Below are positions 12,787 through 20,363 of a stretch of DNA of 29,897 bases, piece by piece. The first letter of the stretch is position 1, and each line of letters starts with the position of its first letter. The position numbers and the translations under genes were made by a program. Source of the stretch: a virus; IMG/VR virus record IMGVR_UViG_3300022220_000016, positions 1 through 29,897 of that record. One strand, 5' to 3'. The notes beneath the pieces were generated by a model. The model was not told the origin of the DNA and did no database searches. It saw nothing but the letters and a program-made list of their open reading frames with translations.

Positions 12787-13046
12787 CCGTCATGGACATG
12801 TATGTTGCCATCGGTGGGACCGCCGACGCGTGGCCGCCCAAGTTGCACAACGCGATTGTCTGGATGTTAGTTGCCACGGTCGTCGCCTACTTCATCAAGC
12901 GCGTCGTCTTGGCGTGGCGTGAAGCTCGGGCTGGCTATTTGGCCAGAGGGGCCAAGCCACAGGTCAAGCGCGCCGCGCCTAAGATCTCGGCCAAGCTGAC
13001 GATGACCCGAGATGAAGCGATGATCTTGATGGGGCGGGTGAAATGA
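12783..13046 (+). CDS. Single-pass membrane protein, 87 residues
   Basis: GTG 12783 overlaps the previous stop; ATG 12792 is an alternative. Membrane helix at about 26-45 (IVWMLVATVVAYFIKRVVLAW), then a basic segment (KPQVKRAAPKISAKL) and a short end MTRDEAMILMG. That last piece loosely resembles the conserved start of DnaJ-like small domains (EA..iLG), but it is too short to call. Coupled to both neighbours. Confidence 0.62.
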   Translation: MTVMDMYVAIGGTADAWPPKLHNAIVWMLVATVVAYFIKRVVLAWREARAGYLARGAKPQVKRAAPKISAKLTMTRDEAMILMGRVK

Positions 13047-13606
13047 GCGAGGCCAAGGTTGTCGAGATCGGTTCGGCCGGTGAGACCAACTGTCCCCATT
13101 GCCCGCGTGTGGTCGACCTGTCCGAGGACTACGTCACCAAGGGCGGCGAGGTCATGCATCGGGAGTGCTGGAAAGCGAGCTTCAAGCGGAAGGGCCGAGC
13201 TGACCTGCGAGTGGTCGACGGTCCTGACGAGACGAAGCGCGTCGATGGGTTCTGGCGCAAGGCGGGGCACTTCGCCGTCACAGCTATAGGCGCGGTCGCG
13301 ATCGTCGTGGGGGTCAACCTCGTGTGGCCGATCGTGCCGAGCGGCAAGCTCGAACAGTTCGAAACGCTCGTGGTTGCGGCGTCGGTTCACAACGTCGAGC
13401 ACTACGAGGCGTTAGAGCGGGCCGAGGAGTATCTGAAGGGCTACCGCGCGAGAATGCAGGCCACGGAACGAGAGGCGACGGCTTTGGTCGAAGACCTTAA
13501 GGGTCGGCTGGCGGACGCCCGAACACTCTCCCCCGCGGCCATTTTACCGGGGGGTGGTGAGGATGAAACCGGGCAAACACGGAGGGAGCAACGACCCCTC
13601 CGATGA
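13043..13606 (+). CDS. Zinc-module membrane protein with coiled coil
   Basis: 187 residues. N-terminal zinc module C17-x2-C20-x18-H39-x2-C42 (CPHCPRVV ... VMHREC), a linker, one membrane helix at about 76-98 (HFAVTAIGAVAIVVGVNLVW), then a coiled coil (HYEALERAEEYLKGYRARMQ, REATALVEDLKGRLADA) and a Gly/Pro-rich tail. The module would lie in the cytoplasm and the coiled coil outside. This combination is unusual; an i-spanin-like or membrane-receptor-like role is only a guess. The end overlaps the next gene by 44 bases. Confidence 0.7.
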   Translation: MSEAKVVEIGSAGETNCPHCPRVVDLSEDYVTKGGEVMHRECWKASFKRKGRADLRVVDGPDETKRVDGFWRKAGHFAVTAIGAVAIVVGVNLVWPIVPSGKLEQFETLVVAASVHNVEHYEALERAEEYLKGYRARMQATEREATALVEDLKGRLADARTLSPAAILPGGGEDETGQTRREQRPLR

Positions 13607-14255
13607 CGACGCACCCTCGCTAGAACAGCGGCACGCCGCAGCTACCCGCGTTTACGCCCAAGAGGCCGCGCCACCCCCCGACGACGGCCCGCTCGCTGGC
13701 AACGTCGTTGCTATGCGCTCGCTCTACCAACAGCACGCGGGCGCCGCTCCGGTCCTCGACGAGACGGGTGGTTCAGAGTGGGCGCACCGCAACCGGCGCC
13801 GGCGGATCGTCCACTTCGAGGGGCGTCACAAGATCAGATTTGGCCGAGTGCGTTGGCGACAGGTCGTCGCGATCAAGCCGGGCCGGAAGAATTGGGTCGC
13901 GGTGACGATCGACCCCAAGACCGGCGAGTTTGATGCTTGGGTGACGTCATCGCCCGAGCTGGACCCGGCGAAACAGCTCGGCGAGCAGGGCGAGACGGTG
14001 ATTAGCACATCGTTTCAGGAGCGCAACGGCTGGTCGTGGTTGACGTTCTGGCGGTGGTTTTACGGCTACCGGATCAGGACCGACGTCGACCTCGCCAAGT
14101 TCATCACCGGCTATGACATCCCGAGAGCGAGGAAGCCCCACCAGCTCTACAGGTGGATGATGGGCGAGCAGCCCGAGGGGAAGCAGCGGTCGAAGTCCAA
14201 GGCCGTGTTTGCGGGCCTCAGAGGCTTCATCGCCGACATGATGGCTTGGCTGTAG
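13563..14255 (+). CDS. Hypothetical 230-residue protein upstream of the first terminase
   Basis: ATG 13563 is chosen because GGTGAGG sits directly before it; an in-frame GTG lies at 13554. The N-terminal 80 residues are low-complexity and acidic or proline-rich. The rest has a strand-rich core (RFGRVRWRQVVAIKPGRKNW, VAVTIDPKTGEFDAWVTSS) and a C-terminal part with aromatic and basic clusters (WSWLTFWRWFYGYRIRTDVD, PHQLYRWMMGEQPEGKQRSK). No family recognised. The gene ends one base before the next start, so it is part of the packaging-adjacent unit. Confidence 0.66.
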   Translation: MKPGKHGGSNDPSDDDAPSLEQRHAAATRVYAQEAAPPPDDGPLAGNVVAMRSLYQQHAGAAPVLDETGGSEWAHRNRRRRIVHFEGRHKIRFGRVRWRQVVAIKPGRKNWVAVTIDPKTGEFDAWVTSSPELDPAKQLGEQGETVISTSFQERNGWSWLTFWRWFYGYRIRTDVDLAKFITGYDIPRARKPHQLYRWMMGEQPEGKQRSKSKAVFAGLRGFIADMMAWL

Positions 14256-14256
14256 C

Positions 14257-14661
14257 GTGGCCCGCAAGACCTACCCGAGCGACGGTTCAAAGAAGCGCCG
14301 ACAGCTAGGTTTGCCGCCTCACTGGCGCTCGTCGAATATGTACCGCTACGCCGCGACCTCGGTGGTCGAGCTAGCCGCTCAGGGCAAGATCCAACCACAG
14401 GACGGCTTCTTGCGCCTCGCCGCTATCAAGATGGCTCACGATCTGTTTCTGTCCGAGGTCGAGCAGAACATCGACGAACATGGCGCGTTTGAAGCGGAAG
14501 ACGCGGACGCACCGCCAGAGTTCGACGACATCACCGAAGAAGACAGGGCCGCGGCATATGACGCGGTCCCCGAAGAAGGTCGGAGTGGTGACGCACAAGA
14601 GCCTGAAAAGTTTCGGCTTGTGATCGCACACCCCCAACGGAAGAAGACCGGGACCGGGTGA
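14257..14661 (+). CDS. Candidate small terminase-like or terminase-partner protein
   Basis: 134 residues from GTG 14257. Basic N-terminus (MARKTYPSDGSKKRRQLGLP), a helical core (YRYAATSVVELAAQGKIQP, GFLRLAAIKMAHDLFLSEVE) and an acidic then basic C-terminus. It stops three bases before the first large terminase, which is the standard position for a small terminase subunit. No small-terminase motif is evident, so the role rests on position and on the basic, helical build. Confidence in the coding region is good, in the role low. Confidence 0.62.
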   Translation: MARKTYPSDGSKKRRQLGLPPHWRSSNMYRYAATSVVELAAQGKIQPQDGFLRLAAIKMAHDLFLSEVEQNIDEHGAFEAEDADAPPEFDDITEEDRAAAYDAVPEEGRSGDAQEPEKFRLVIAHPQRKKTGTG

Positions 14662-14664
14662 GTT

Positions 14665-16119
14665 GTGTCGAGCGTACTCAAGCAAACCCGAGCCATTCTT
14701 GAGAAGCGCCGCCTAAAGCTGAGCGGGGCCAACGACAACAAGCCGACCGACTTACCCGAGAACGTTTTGGAGTTCGTCGGCGCGGGGATGCGCCAAGACC
14801 AGCTCGACATCCTCGACACGTTCAAGCGCTTCAACTTCGTTTGTATCCACCGGCGCATGGGTAAGAGCTACATGCTCGCCGGCTACATGCTCGACCGCGC
14901 CGTCGAGTGTACGCATCTTCGCGGCAATTATGGCTATTTCGCGGCCACTAGGGGTCAAACATTCCAAGCCGTGTGGCGCGACCTGTTGGCGTGGGCGCAG
15001 CGCTTGCCGGGGACCACCTACCGCGAGAAGACTCACGAGATCTTCGTGCGCAACCGGGGTGGCGGCATCTCCCGGATCGTGGTCGAGGGGCTCAACCACA
15101 CCCGCCAACGCTCGGCGGGATGGAACGGGGTGGTCGTCGACGAGGCGGCCGAGGTCATCGAGGCGAAGTGGAAGTCGGAGCTCTACCCGGCGCTATGGGA
15201 CAACTCGCGCAAGGGCTACGACCGCAAGGGGCGCGAAGATCGGTGGGCGGTCATCTGCGGCACGCCCCTCGGGCGCAATTGGTTCTATCGCCTATATCTG
15301 CGGGCGAAGATGTGGGCGATCGGAAAAGCGTTCAAGTCGATCGACCAGGTCACCGGCGAGGAGACGTTCGAGGAGCATGAGGGCTGGTCATGCACCTATC
15401 TGCCGGTCAACAAGACCAAGCTGCTCACGAAGAAAGAGCAGAAGATCATCGAGACGGACATTGGCCGCGAAGACTTCCTTCGCGAGTTCATGCTCGATTG
15501 GACCGCCTCGACCTCGGGCTCGCTGTTGGGTGACGAGCTGCGCGCCATGCGCGACGGTGGACAGGTCGGCGACTTCGAGTTCGTCCCCGGCTACCCGGTG
15601 CATACGACGTGGGACCTCGGGCTATCGCAGACGGTCATCTGGTTTTTCCAGATCATCGCCGACGAGGTCCGGTTCATCGACGCCTTCACCCACAGTCGAG
15701 AGGGTATCGAGTGGTATTTCGAGACCGTCCTACCGGCCAGAAAGGAGCGCTACGGCTACGAGTATGGGACGCACTACCTACCGCATGACGCGGTCCACTC
15801 GGAGCTTCTCACCGGCAACATACGCCTGATGTACATCCTTGGTGTCTTGGCGTCGGAGGATGGCCCCGGCGGGATTGCCAAGGTGGTCGAGCGCCACGAC
15901 CCGAGGGCCGAGGGCATGGACAGCGTTCGTTGGATGTTTCAGCGCTGCGTGATCAACGAAGCTCGGTGTGAGGAACAGCTCGACAACCTCGCCATGGTCC
16001 GCCGGCGCTACGACCCCAAGACCGAGACCCTGAACGACCTGGTCGGCGACAACAACGTTCATTCCCTCGACGCCTTCCGGCAAGCGTCCTACCAGATCAG
16101 ACTGGACCTAGCGGCATGA
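14665..16119 (+). CDS. Terminase large subunit (first copy)
   Basis: 484 residues, GTG start. ATPase half: RQDQLDILDTFKRFNFVCIH, Walker A RRMGKS (K67), the GNYGYFAATRGQT motif, Walker B VVVDE (156-160) and the coupling motif CGTPLGRN. Nuclease half (RNase H fold): TTWDLGLSQTVIWFFQ with D317, YLPHDAV with D375, and HSLDAF with D469, giving three acidic residues. It would pump DNA into proheads and cut it. It belongs to the broad RRxGKS/T terminase group, unlike the second copy at 22313. It is followed by a small membrane-helix protein rather than by a portal, so it lacks head genes next to it. The assignment is firm; which terminase packages this phage is open. Confidence 0.86.
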   Translation: MSSVLKQTRAILEKRRLKLSGANDNKPTDLPENVLEFVGAGMRQDQLDILDTFKRFNFVCIHRRMGKSYMLAGYMLDRAVECTHLRGNYGYFAATRGQTFQAVWRDLLAWAQRLPGTTYREKTHEIFVRNRGGGISRIVVEGLNHTRQRSAGWNGVVVDEAAEVIEAKWKSELYPALWDNSRKGYDRKGREDRWAVICGTPLGRNWFYRLYLRAKMWAIGKAFKSIDQVTGEETFEEHEGWSCTYLPVNKTKLLTKKEQKIIETDIGREDFLREFMLDWTASTSGSLLGDELRAMRDGGQVGDFEFVPGYPVHTTWDLGLSQTVIWFFQIIADEVRFIDAFTHSREGIEWYFETVLPARKERYGYEYGTHYLPHDAVHSELLTGNIRLMYILGVLASEDGPGGIAKVVERHDPRAEGMDSVRWMFQRCVINEARCEEQLDNLAMVRRRYDPKTETLNDLVGDNNVHSLDAFRQASYQIRLDLAA

Positions 16120-16562
16120 TCGAGTGGTTGTTTGTCGCCGCGGTGGCTGGCGGCGGCTACGTCATTCAAAAGAAGGTCGGCGCGGCTGTTCGCAAACAGG
16201 CTCGATCGAACAGTCGTAGGCGAGGGGCGAGGGAGCGGGGCAAGGGCAGGACGTGGCGGCGCCAGCAAGACATCGCCATGGCGACCGCGGCGCTACGTCG
16301 CAAGCTGGCCAAGCGGACCCGGGAGCGTGACCAAGCCAGGGGCGCGGCGAAAGAAAGCCAGTCGATCAGCGAGGCCGCGGTCAAAGCTCAAAAGGCTGCG
16401 AACGCCAAGATCGACCAAGCGCTGGTCGCCATCATCCTGCTTTGCAACAAGCAACAGCGACTGATCTTCTCGGTCAAAGAGATCCGAGCCCTTTGCAACA
16501 TGGTCCGGGGGTCGAGCATCGGATTCACGCCATGGAAGGGTAAGCGGCCGCCACGATATTAG
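16116..16562 (+). CDS. Basic membrane-anchored coiled-coil protein
   Basis: 148 residues, start overlapping the terminase stop by four bases (ATGA). N-terminal hydrophobic stretch (MIEWLFVAAVAGGGYVIQKK), then a very basic region (KQARSNSRRRGARERGKGRT), a charged coiled coil (ALRRKLAKRTRERDQARGAA, KAQKAANAKIDQALVAII) and a short end. The basic region could bind DNA or RNA. No family recognised. It closes the first packaging unit; a promoter follows. Confidence 0.66.
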   Translation: MIEWLFVAAVAGGGYVIQKKVGAAVRKQARSNSRRRGARERGKGRTWRRQQDIAMATAALRRKLAKRTRERDQARGAAKESQSISEAAVKAQKAANAKIDQALVAIILLCNKQQRLIFSVKEIRALCNMVRGSSIGFTPWKGKRPPRY

Positions 16563-16580
16563 AATTAGGTGACACGATTA

Positions 16581-16601
16581 AATCGGTGATTCGAATCGGT
16601 G
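16581..16601 (+). promoter_or_regulatory. Direct repeats with central palindrome upstream of promoter
   Basis: AATCGGTG occurs at 16581-16588 and 16594-16601, 13 bp apart, around the perfect palindrome GATTCGAATC (16588-16597). It lies about 30 bp upstream of the -35 box at 16632, the place of an activator or repressor site. Confidence 0.4.
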
Positions 16602-16631
16602 CGACGAATGCACTGTGGATGAAACAAAGGG

Positions 16632-16660
16632 TTGACGGGCGGAAGTGACCACCGTAAACT
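16632..16660 (+). promoter_or_regulatory. Sigma70-like promoter for the small-gene operon
   Basis: TTGACG (16632-16637), 17-base spacer, TAAACT (16655-16660). Transcription would start near 16667, just before the GGGAG ribosome site (16673-16677) of the gene at 16687. It is the best rightward promoter seen in the window. Confidence 0.6.
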
Positions 16661-16686
16661 CGAGGACGCATCGGGAGCCACACCAC

Positions 16687-16884
16687 ATGCTCGTTTCACC
16701 CCTCGACCTCACCACACCCAAACGCCGCCGTCGAGCCGTCCGCCGTGTCGGACGAAAGGCTTGGCGCGTGCTCCCGTGGCCGGCAAAGGTTGTGGCCTAT
16801 CTCGGAGGTCTCGTCGTCGGTCTGCTCGTCATCATCGGGCAGATCGGCGCCTTCATTTTCCGCAAGGGAGCAAGCAAGAAATGA
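16687..16884 (+). CDS. Small membrane protein, 65 residues
   Basis: ATG 16687 is preferred over an in-frame GTG at 16645, which would lie upstream of the predicted transcription start. Basic N-terminus (TPKRRRRAVRRVGRKAWRV), then a membrane helix (VVAYLGGLVVGLLVIIGQIG) with an inside N-terminus, ending in a basic tail. First gene of the operon; the stop overlaps the next ATG. No family recognised. Confidence 0.68.
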   Translation: MLVSPLDLTTPKRRRRAVRRVGRKAWRVLPWPAKVVAYLGGLVVGLLVIIGQIGAFIFRKGASKK

Positions 16885-17207
16885 CCAGCGCATTGGGTTG
16901 CCTGCACAGGGCGCGCAACTGGCTCAAAGATCCTGCCCATTGGTGCATAGGCGCCTTGGCTAGATCGGCCGCGGGCTACACCGTCGCGCCGGGCGACGAG
17001 AGATGTGTCGAAACCGACGCCGAGGGCGCGGTGATCAGGGCGGCCAAGGGCGCCGAGGAACTCGGGCTATGCCTCGACCTGATCAGACGGGCCGCCGCCG
17101 ACATGGGCTTCGATAGCGTCGGTCTCCTAAACGACGAGGGTGATCACGCCACCGTTCTTCGGCTGCTCGACAGGTCGATCGAGATGGCTCGCAAGGTGGC
17201 GGCATGA
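16881..17207 (+). CDS. DUF6197-type protein (first copy)
   Basis: 108 residues. The layout L..AR.WLKDPAHWCIGALAR, then a central helix, and LLNDEGDHATVLRLLDRSIE matches the DUF6197 family of phage and actinobacterial proteins, whose conserved end is WND....T...V...LDRAI..A; here the tryptophan of WND is replaced by leucine. A second member lies at 18032. Function of the family is unknown to me. Overlaps both neighbours by four bases. Confidence 0.7.
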   Translation: MTSALGCLHRARNWLKDPAHWCIGALARSAAGYTVAPGDERCVETDAEGAVIRAAKGAEELGLCLDLIRRAAADMGFDSVGLLNDEGDHATVLRLLDRSIEMARKVAA

Positions 17208-17644
17208 CCACGAAGCACAGCTTGAGCGAGCGCATAAGGCGCGATCACATAGCGATTCAATCGGCCGTCGAAGATGCGAGGGAGAGGGGTGACACCCGCT
17301 TCCTCAAACTTACCGGGGCCAGCGGCCGGCACCTCGCCATCACCCTCTTGATGGCCGACGCCGCGCTCGGGTTCGCGGTCGATGTGAAGCGGGCGAACAC
17401 GCCTAGGCTCGGCCCGGAGGTGTTCAAGCAACGCGGCATTGTCACGCCTCGCCCCATGGCCAACCCTGGAAATCCGCCGCGTGGCGGTTCGGGTGTGCCG
17501 AGGGGGCCGCTTGTCATGTTCCGGTGTGGCAACTGCTTTCATGAGATGGAACGTCCAGAGGGCGAGGTCTTCATTTGCCCGGAGTGCAAGAAGCGCGGCC
17601 CCTCGATCATGATGGGTCGAAAGACGACAAGAGAGGGCCTGTGA
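17204..17644 (+). CDS. Protein with C-terminal zinc ribbon (first of a pair)
   Basis: 146 residues. Helical N-terminal half (SERIRRDHIAIQSAVEDARE, LAITLLMADAALGFAVDVKR), a proline/glycine-rich linker, and a zinc ribbon FRCGNCFHEME ... FICPECKKRG with two C-x2-C pairs. This is a classic ribbon, distinct from the C-x2-C...H-x2-C module elsewhere. The neighbour at 17646 has the same layout, suggesting a duplication. Coupled to the DUF6197 gene before it by ATGA. Confidence 0.7.
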   Translation: MTTKHSLSERIRRDHIAIQSAVEDARERGDTRFLKLTGASGRHLAITLLMADAALGFAVDVKRANTPRLGPEVFKQRGIVTPRPMANPGNPPRGGSGVPRGPLVMFRCGNCFHEMERPEGEVFICPECKKRGPSIMMGRKTTREGL

Positions 17645-17645
17645 C

Positions 17646-18035
17646 GTGGGGACATTCACAACAGACGCCGACCCGACGCCGAGGGCTTTTGCGGCCAGGG
17701 CCAGCGCGGCGCTCGATGCTGCCGTCACCGGCTTGCTGGTCGCCGACAAATGGAACCCCAAAGACGAGAGCATGAAGGCCGCCGTGGTTGCCGAGCTGCG
17801 CGAGATCAGAAGCGCTGCGCTTCGCCTCGAAAGGGCGCTTCAGCGTGTCGTTCAGGTCGAGCCAGTGACAGGGCCACCAAAGAACGGCGAGCCGCCGAAC
17901 CAGGGGACGGCCGCCTACAACCCCATGCACGTCACCTACCAATGCCTCGGGTGCCGCCATCAGATCAGGCGCCCCGAGAGCTTCGCGATTGTTCGCTGCA
18001 AGGTGTGCAAGAACGAGATGGGTTTGATCCTATGA
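17646..18035 (+). CDS. Protein with C-terminal zinc ribbon (second of a pair)
   Basis: 129 residues from GTG 17646. The helical N-terminal half (FAARASAALDAAVTGLLVAD, AVVAELREIRSAALRLERAL) is followed by a short linker and a ribbon YQCLGCRHQIRRPESF, then VRCKVCKNEMG. Same architecture as the preceding gene but without close identity. The stop overlaps the ATG of the second DUF6197 gene. No family recognised. Confidence 0.68.
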   Translation: MGTFTTDADPTPRAFAARASAALDAAVTGLLVADKWNPKDESMKAAVVAELREIRSAALRLERALQRVVQVEPVTGPPKNGEPPNQGTAAYNPMHVTYQCLGCRHQIRRPESFAIVRCKVCKNEMGLIL

Positions 18036-18373
18036 AAGCTTCCGAACGTCTCGTCGCGGCGCGCAAGTTCCTCGACGATCCGCAGAGATGGACCACGGGG
18101 GTCTTCTGCCGCGATGCCTCGGGCGATCCTGTCCATTGGCACGAAGCCGATAGGGTGGCTTCGTGCTGCGTTTACGGCGCCCTTCTCGTCCAGCTCAACC
18201 AACTCGAAGAGGGCGTCGGGACGCCGGGCGATCACATCGAGGCATGCATGCTGATTTGTGATGCCATCCCCTGCGAAAGGGGTGAGGTGTTTAAGTGGAA
18301 CGACACCCACACCCACACCGAGGTACTCGCCATCATCGACAGGGCGATCGAGCTAGCAAGGAGTCGTGAGTGA
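18032..18373 (+). CDS. DUF6197-type protein (second copy)
   Basis: 113 residues. LVAARKFLDDPQRWTTGVFC opens as the family does, followed by a cysteine-containing middle helix (ASCCVYGALLVQLNQ) and the hallmark WNDTHTHTEVLAIIDRAIEL. This copy keeps the full WND motif that the first copy has changed. The paired order DUF6197, ribbon, ribbon, DUF6197 over 16881-18373 looks like duplication of a two-gene unit with inversion of order. Function unknown. Confidence 0.76.
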   Translation: MKASERLVAARKFLDDPQRWTTGVFCRDASGDPVHWHEADRVASCCVYGALLVQLNQLEEGVGTPGDHIEACMLICDAIPCERGEVFKWNDTHTHTEVLAIIDRAIELARSRE

Positions 18374-18801
18374 TGCCGCTACATCCCGACGTCATCAAAG
18401 ACGCTCTCAACTCGAAGGACCGCGTTCAACTCACCCAAGGCGCCGACGGCTACTGCCTCGCCGTCCCCGAGCTGGCGGCCGCTTGGTACTTCGACCGGCC
18501 ATGGCTGGCGATGCAGGCCTATGCCGCCATGAACAAGCTTCTCGTGTGGCGTGACACCGCGGGCGCCACCGTGGGGCCGGGCGAGTTCGAGATGCTCACT
18601 CGCTTCGTTATCGACGCCATGAAGACGCCGCTCACGGCCGGGTCACTTACCAAGATACTCGGCGGTCGAGGGGTCGAGGGGCACAGGCCGTTGTTCGTCG
18701 TCGAAGATCCACACAAACCCTTTGGCGTGCCGGCTAGGCCGGACATCTTCGGACCCGTCACCATTGATGAATGGGCCGATAAAGAGGAGAGCTCCAAGTG
18801 A
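18373..18801 (+). CDS. Hypothetical 142-residue protein
   Basis: ATG 18373 shares a base with the preceding stop (TGATG). Helix-rich N-terminal half (PELAAAWYFDRPWLAMQAYA), then FEMLTRFVIDAMKTPLTAGS and a C-terminal proline-rich part (VEDPHKPFGVPARPDIFGPV) ending acidic. No motif recognised. The stop overlaps the next GTG. Confidence 0.66.
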   Translation: MPLHPDVIKDALNSKDRVQLTQGADGYCLAVPELAAAWYFDRPWLAMQAYAAMNKLLVWRDTAGATVGPGEFEMLTRFVIDAMKTPLTAGSLTKILGGRGVEGHRPLFVVEDPHKPFGVPARPDIFGPVTIDEWADKEESSK

Positions 18802-19211
18802 GTACCGAGGTCAAAGAGCCCGAGGTCGCGGCGTGGGAGCGCCAGATCGACGACAACATCGCCCGCCGGTACCGAAGCTATCGGACATTCCACCCCGACC
18901 GGGTCAGGGGCTTCGGTTTCGAAGAGTGGTACCAGTCTATGGGCTATCGCGAAGACGAGGCGTCGATATGCGCCAGCCTGCTAGGCGTTACCCCGCGCTA
19001 TGTCCGAGATCTTCGCAAGGGCAGGTACACGCCGAGTGAGGCGTTGATCCATCAATGCCTGTCACATTCCCGAATGGTTCGGGCCTGTGGTCTGGCCGAG
19101 CTGGCACTTCGCAAGGTCGAGGGTCTCGGCGGTGACGTCGAGGCGGTGGTTGGAGCGCTCAACGAGGAGATTGGCATAAGGTCAACTTACGGCTGGATGG
19201 GGTCTTGGTAA
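18798..19211 (+). CDS. HTH-like protein, 137 residues
   Basis: GTG 18798. N-terminal part rich in charged and aromatic residues (RYRSYRTFHPDRVRGFGFEE), then a likely helix-turn-helix: EASICASLLGVTPRYVRDLR with KGRYTPSEALI after it, where LLGVTPRYVRDL fits the turn and recognition helix. The remaining half is helical. It could regulate the operon in which it sits. The HTH call is moderate; no named family recognised. Confidence 0.62.
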   Translation: MSTEVKEPEVAAWERQIDDNIARRYRSYRTFHPDRVRGFGFEEWYQSMGYREDEASICASLLGVTPRYVRDLRKGRYTPSEALIHQCLSHSRMVRACGLAELALRKVEGLGGDVEAVVGALNEEIGIRSTYGWMGSW

Positions 19212-19390
19212 TGGGCAAGAAGCGCAGGCGCGAGAAGCTCAAGACCTATTATTCACCGTCGTGGGTCGACCCCATGGGGAACAGGTTCATAGTCCTTGAC
19301 GCTTGGAATGCTTGCGAGAGCATGAAGGAGCGCCACCGTGCGGCCTTGCTGGCATTGGGCGCCAAGCCTGAACGCGAGCAGATGAATTGA
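19211..19390 (+). CDS. Basic 59-residue protein
   Basis: ATG 19211 overlaps the previous TAA (TAATG). MGKKRRREKLKTYYSPSWVD, then GNRFIVLDAWNACESMKERH and a polar end. The strongly basic start suggests nucleic-acid contact. No family recognised. Confidence 0.58.
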   Translation: MGKKRRREKLKTYYSPSWVDPMGNRFIVLDAWNACESMKERHRAALLALGAKPEREQMN

Positions 19391-19396
19391 TCGGGC

Positions 19397-19864
19397 ATGT
19401 TGAGCAGGGCCATAAGCGGCGCCCCATGGCCGGTCCTGCTCGTTCTGTGGGCGTTGGCGCTCGTCTGGCTGATCGTCTCGACCGCTTGGCGTCTCGGCGC
19501 TTGGATCGGCGGGAACTTCGTCGAGCATCCCGTCGATCTGGAGTTAGCGCAGGACTCCGACGCTTTCTACAGATCGCCATCTTGGAGGTCGATTGCCTGG
19601 TCGAGGCGCCTGATCAATCGGTTCCAGAATTGGGGTCGGCTCAAGTGCGAGTGCTGTGGGTGCCGGGGCGCCGACGAGTGGCACGTCGACCACGTCTACC
19701 CGAGATCGACGCACCCCGAGAAGGCACTCTCGTTGCCAGATACGCAGCTCTATTGCGCGGGGTGCAACATCGAGAAGGGTAACCGTTTCGTCGGCCGTGG
19801 ACCGCGTGAGAATTGGAAACCAAACCCGCGCCTGAAACGGCGCAAGCCAAGGGTGAAGGCATGA
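19397..19864 (+). CDS. Membrane-anchored HNH endonuclease
   Basis: 155 residues. An N-terminal hydrophobic segment (11-35, WPVLLVLWALALVWLIVSTA) reads as a membrane anchor. After a linker comes an HNH nuclease: C84/C87 region (KCECCGC), WHVDHVYPRS with H96 and catalytic-type H99, then C120-x2-C123 (YCAGCN) with N124 and EKGNR. Zinc cysteines and the DH pair are intact, so nicking or cutting activity is likely. HNH proteins next to phage terminases often aid packaging, but those are normally soluble. Here the anchor suggests action at the membrane. It sits inside the small-gene operon; the stop overlaps the next ATG. The C-terminus is basic. Confidence 0.8.
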   Translation: MLSRAISGAPWPVLLVLWALALVWLIVSTAWRLGAWIGGNFVEHPVDLELAQDSDAFYRSPSWRSIAWSRRLINRFQNWGRLKCECCGCRGADEWHVDHVYPRSTHPEKALSLPDTQLYCAGCNIEKGNRFVGRGPRENWKPNPRLKRRKPRVKA

Positions 19865-20124
19865 GCAAGGATACAGTCAAGATTACTTTCGACTACGAGA
19901 TCAGCTCGTCGATGAAGACCGAGGAGATGGAACCCGGTGACTTCGCCTATTGCAGCTCGAAGGAACACTTGGAGCTAGCATTGATCGCCGAGGGCGACGA
20001 GATGGCCGAGTTTAGCTGCCATGTCGGCGCGGTCGGTCTCGACGAGCTTTGGCGTCGGGTCGAGGACATCAGAAGGGGCGAAGTCGGTGCCGCGTTGCAT
20101 CGCCAATCGAAGGCTTCGGACTGA
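19861..20124 (+). CDS. Hypothetical acidic 87-residue protein
   Basis: MSKDTVKITFDYEISSSMKT opens with a beta-strand pattern, followed by an acidic stretch (EGDEMAEFSCHVGAVGLDEL) and a helix. ATG overlaps the HNH stop; the TGA shares its A with the ATG of the next gene. No family recognised. Confidence 0.62.
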   Translation: MSKDTVKITFDYEISSSMKTEEMEPGDFAYCSSKEHLELALIAEGDEMAEFSCHVGAVGLDELWRRVEDIRRGEVGAALHRQSKASD

Positions 20125-20363
20125 TGGCGCTTCACCCCTGCGGAGTGTGCGGCCGTCCGGTCCACGTCCAGATCATTCGGTTTCGGTCGCCCATGATCAA
20201 GCTGGTCAGCATTTGGGTCATGCACAAAGAGAAGCTGCCCAAGTGTTACGGCGCCGACGCCTTCGCCGTGAACTACGGGGTCAAACGGGGCGACGAGGGG
20301 CCATGCCCAAAGGAGCGGGCGGAAGCACTGGTCGCGGAATGGAACGGGGAGAATCCAGCATGA
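20124..20363 (+). CDS. Small cysteine-motif protein, 79 residues
   Basis: ATG 20124 overlaps the previous stop (TGATG). Starts MALHPCGVCGRPVHVQIIRF with a C-x2-C pair, later LPKCYGADAF and GPCPKERAEA, so four cysteines in total could bind zinc. C-terminal helix (ERAEALVAEWNGENP) resembles the end of Lar-like restriction-alleviation proteins (NR..A...WN), which are small two-CxxC zinc proteins. The match is partial: spacing differs and the family call is tentative. Confidence 0.6.
   Translation: MALHPCGVCGRPVHVQIIRFRSPMIKLVSIWVMHKEKLPKCYGADAFAVNYGVKRGDEGPCPKERAEALVAEWNGENPA

Noticed and set aside
14930-15829. 299-residue plus-strand open frame inside the first terminase
   Set aside because: Arg/Ser-rich out-of-frame reading of a terminase with all motifs in the other frame.
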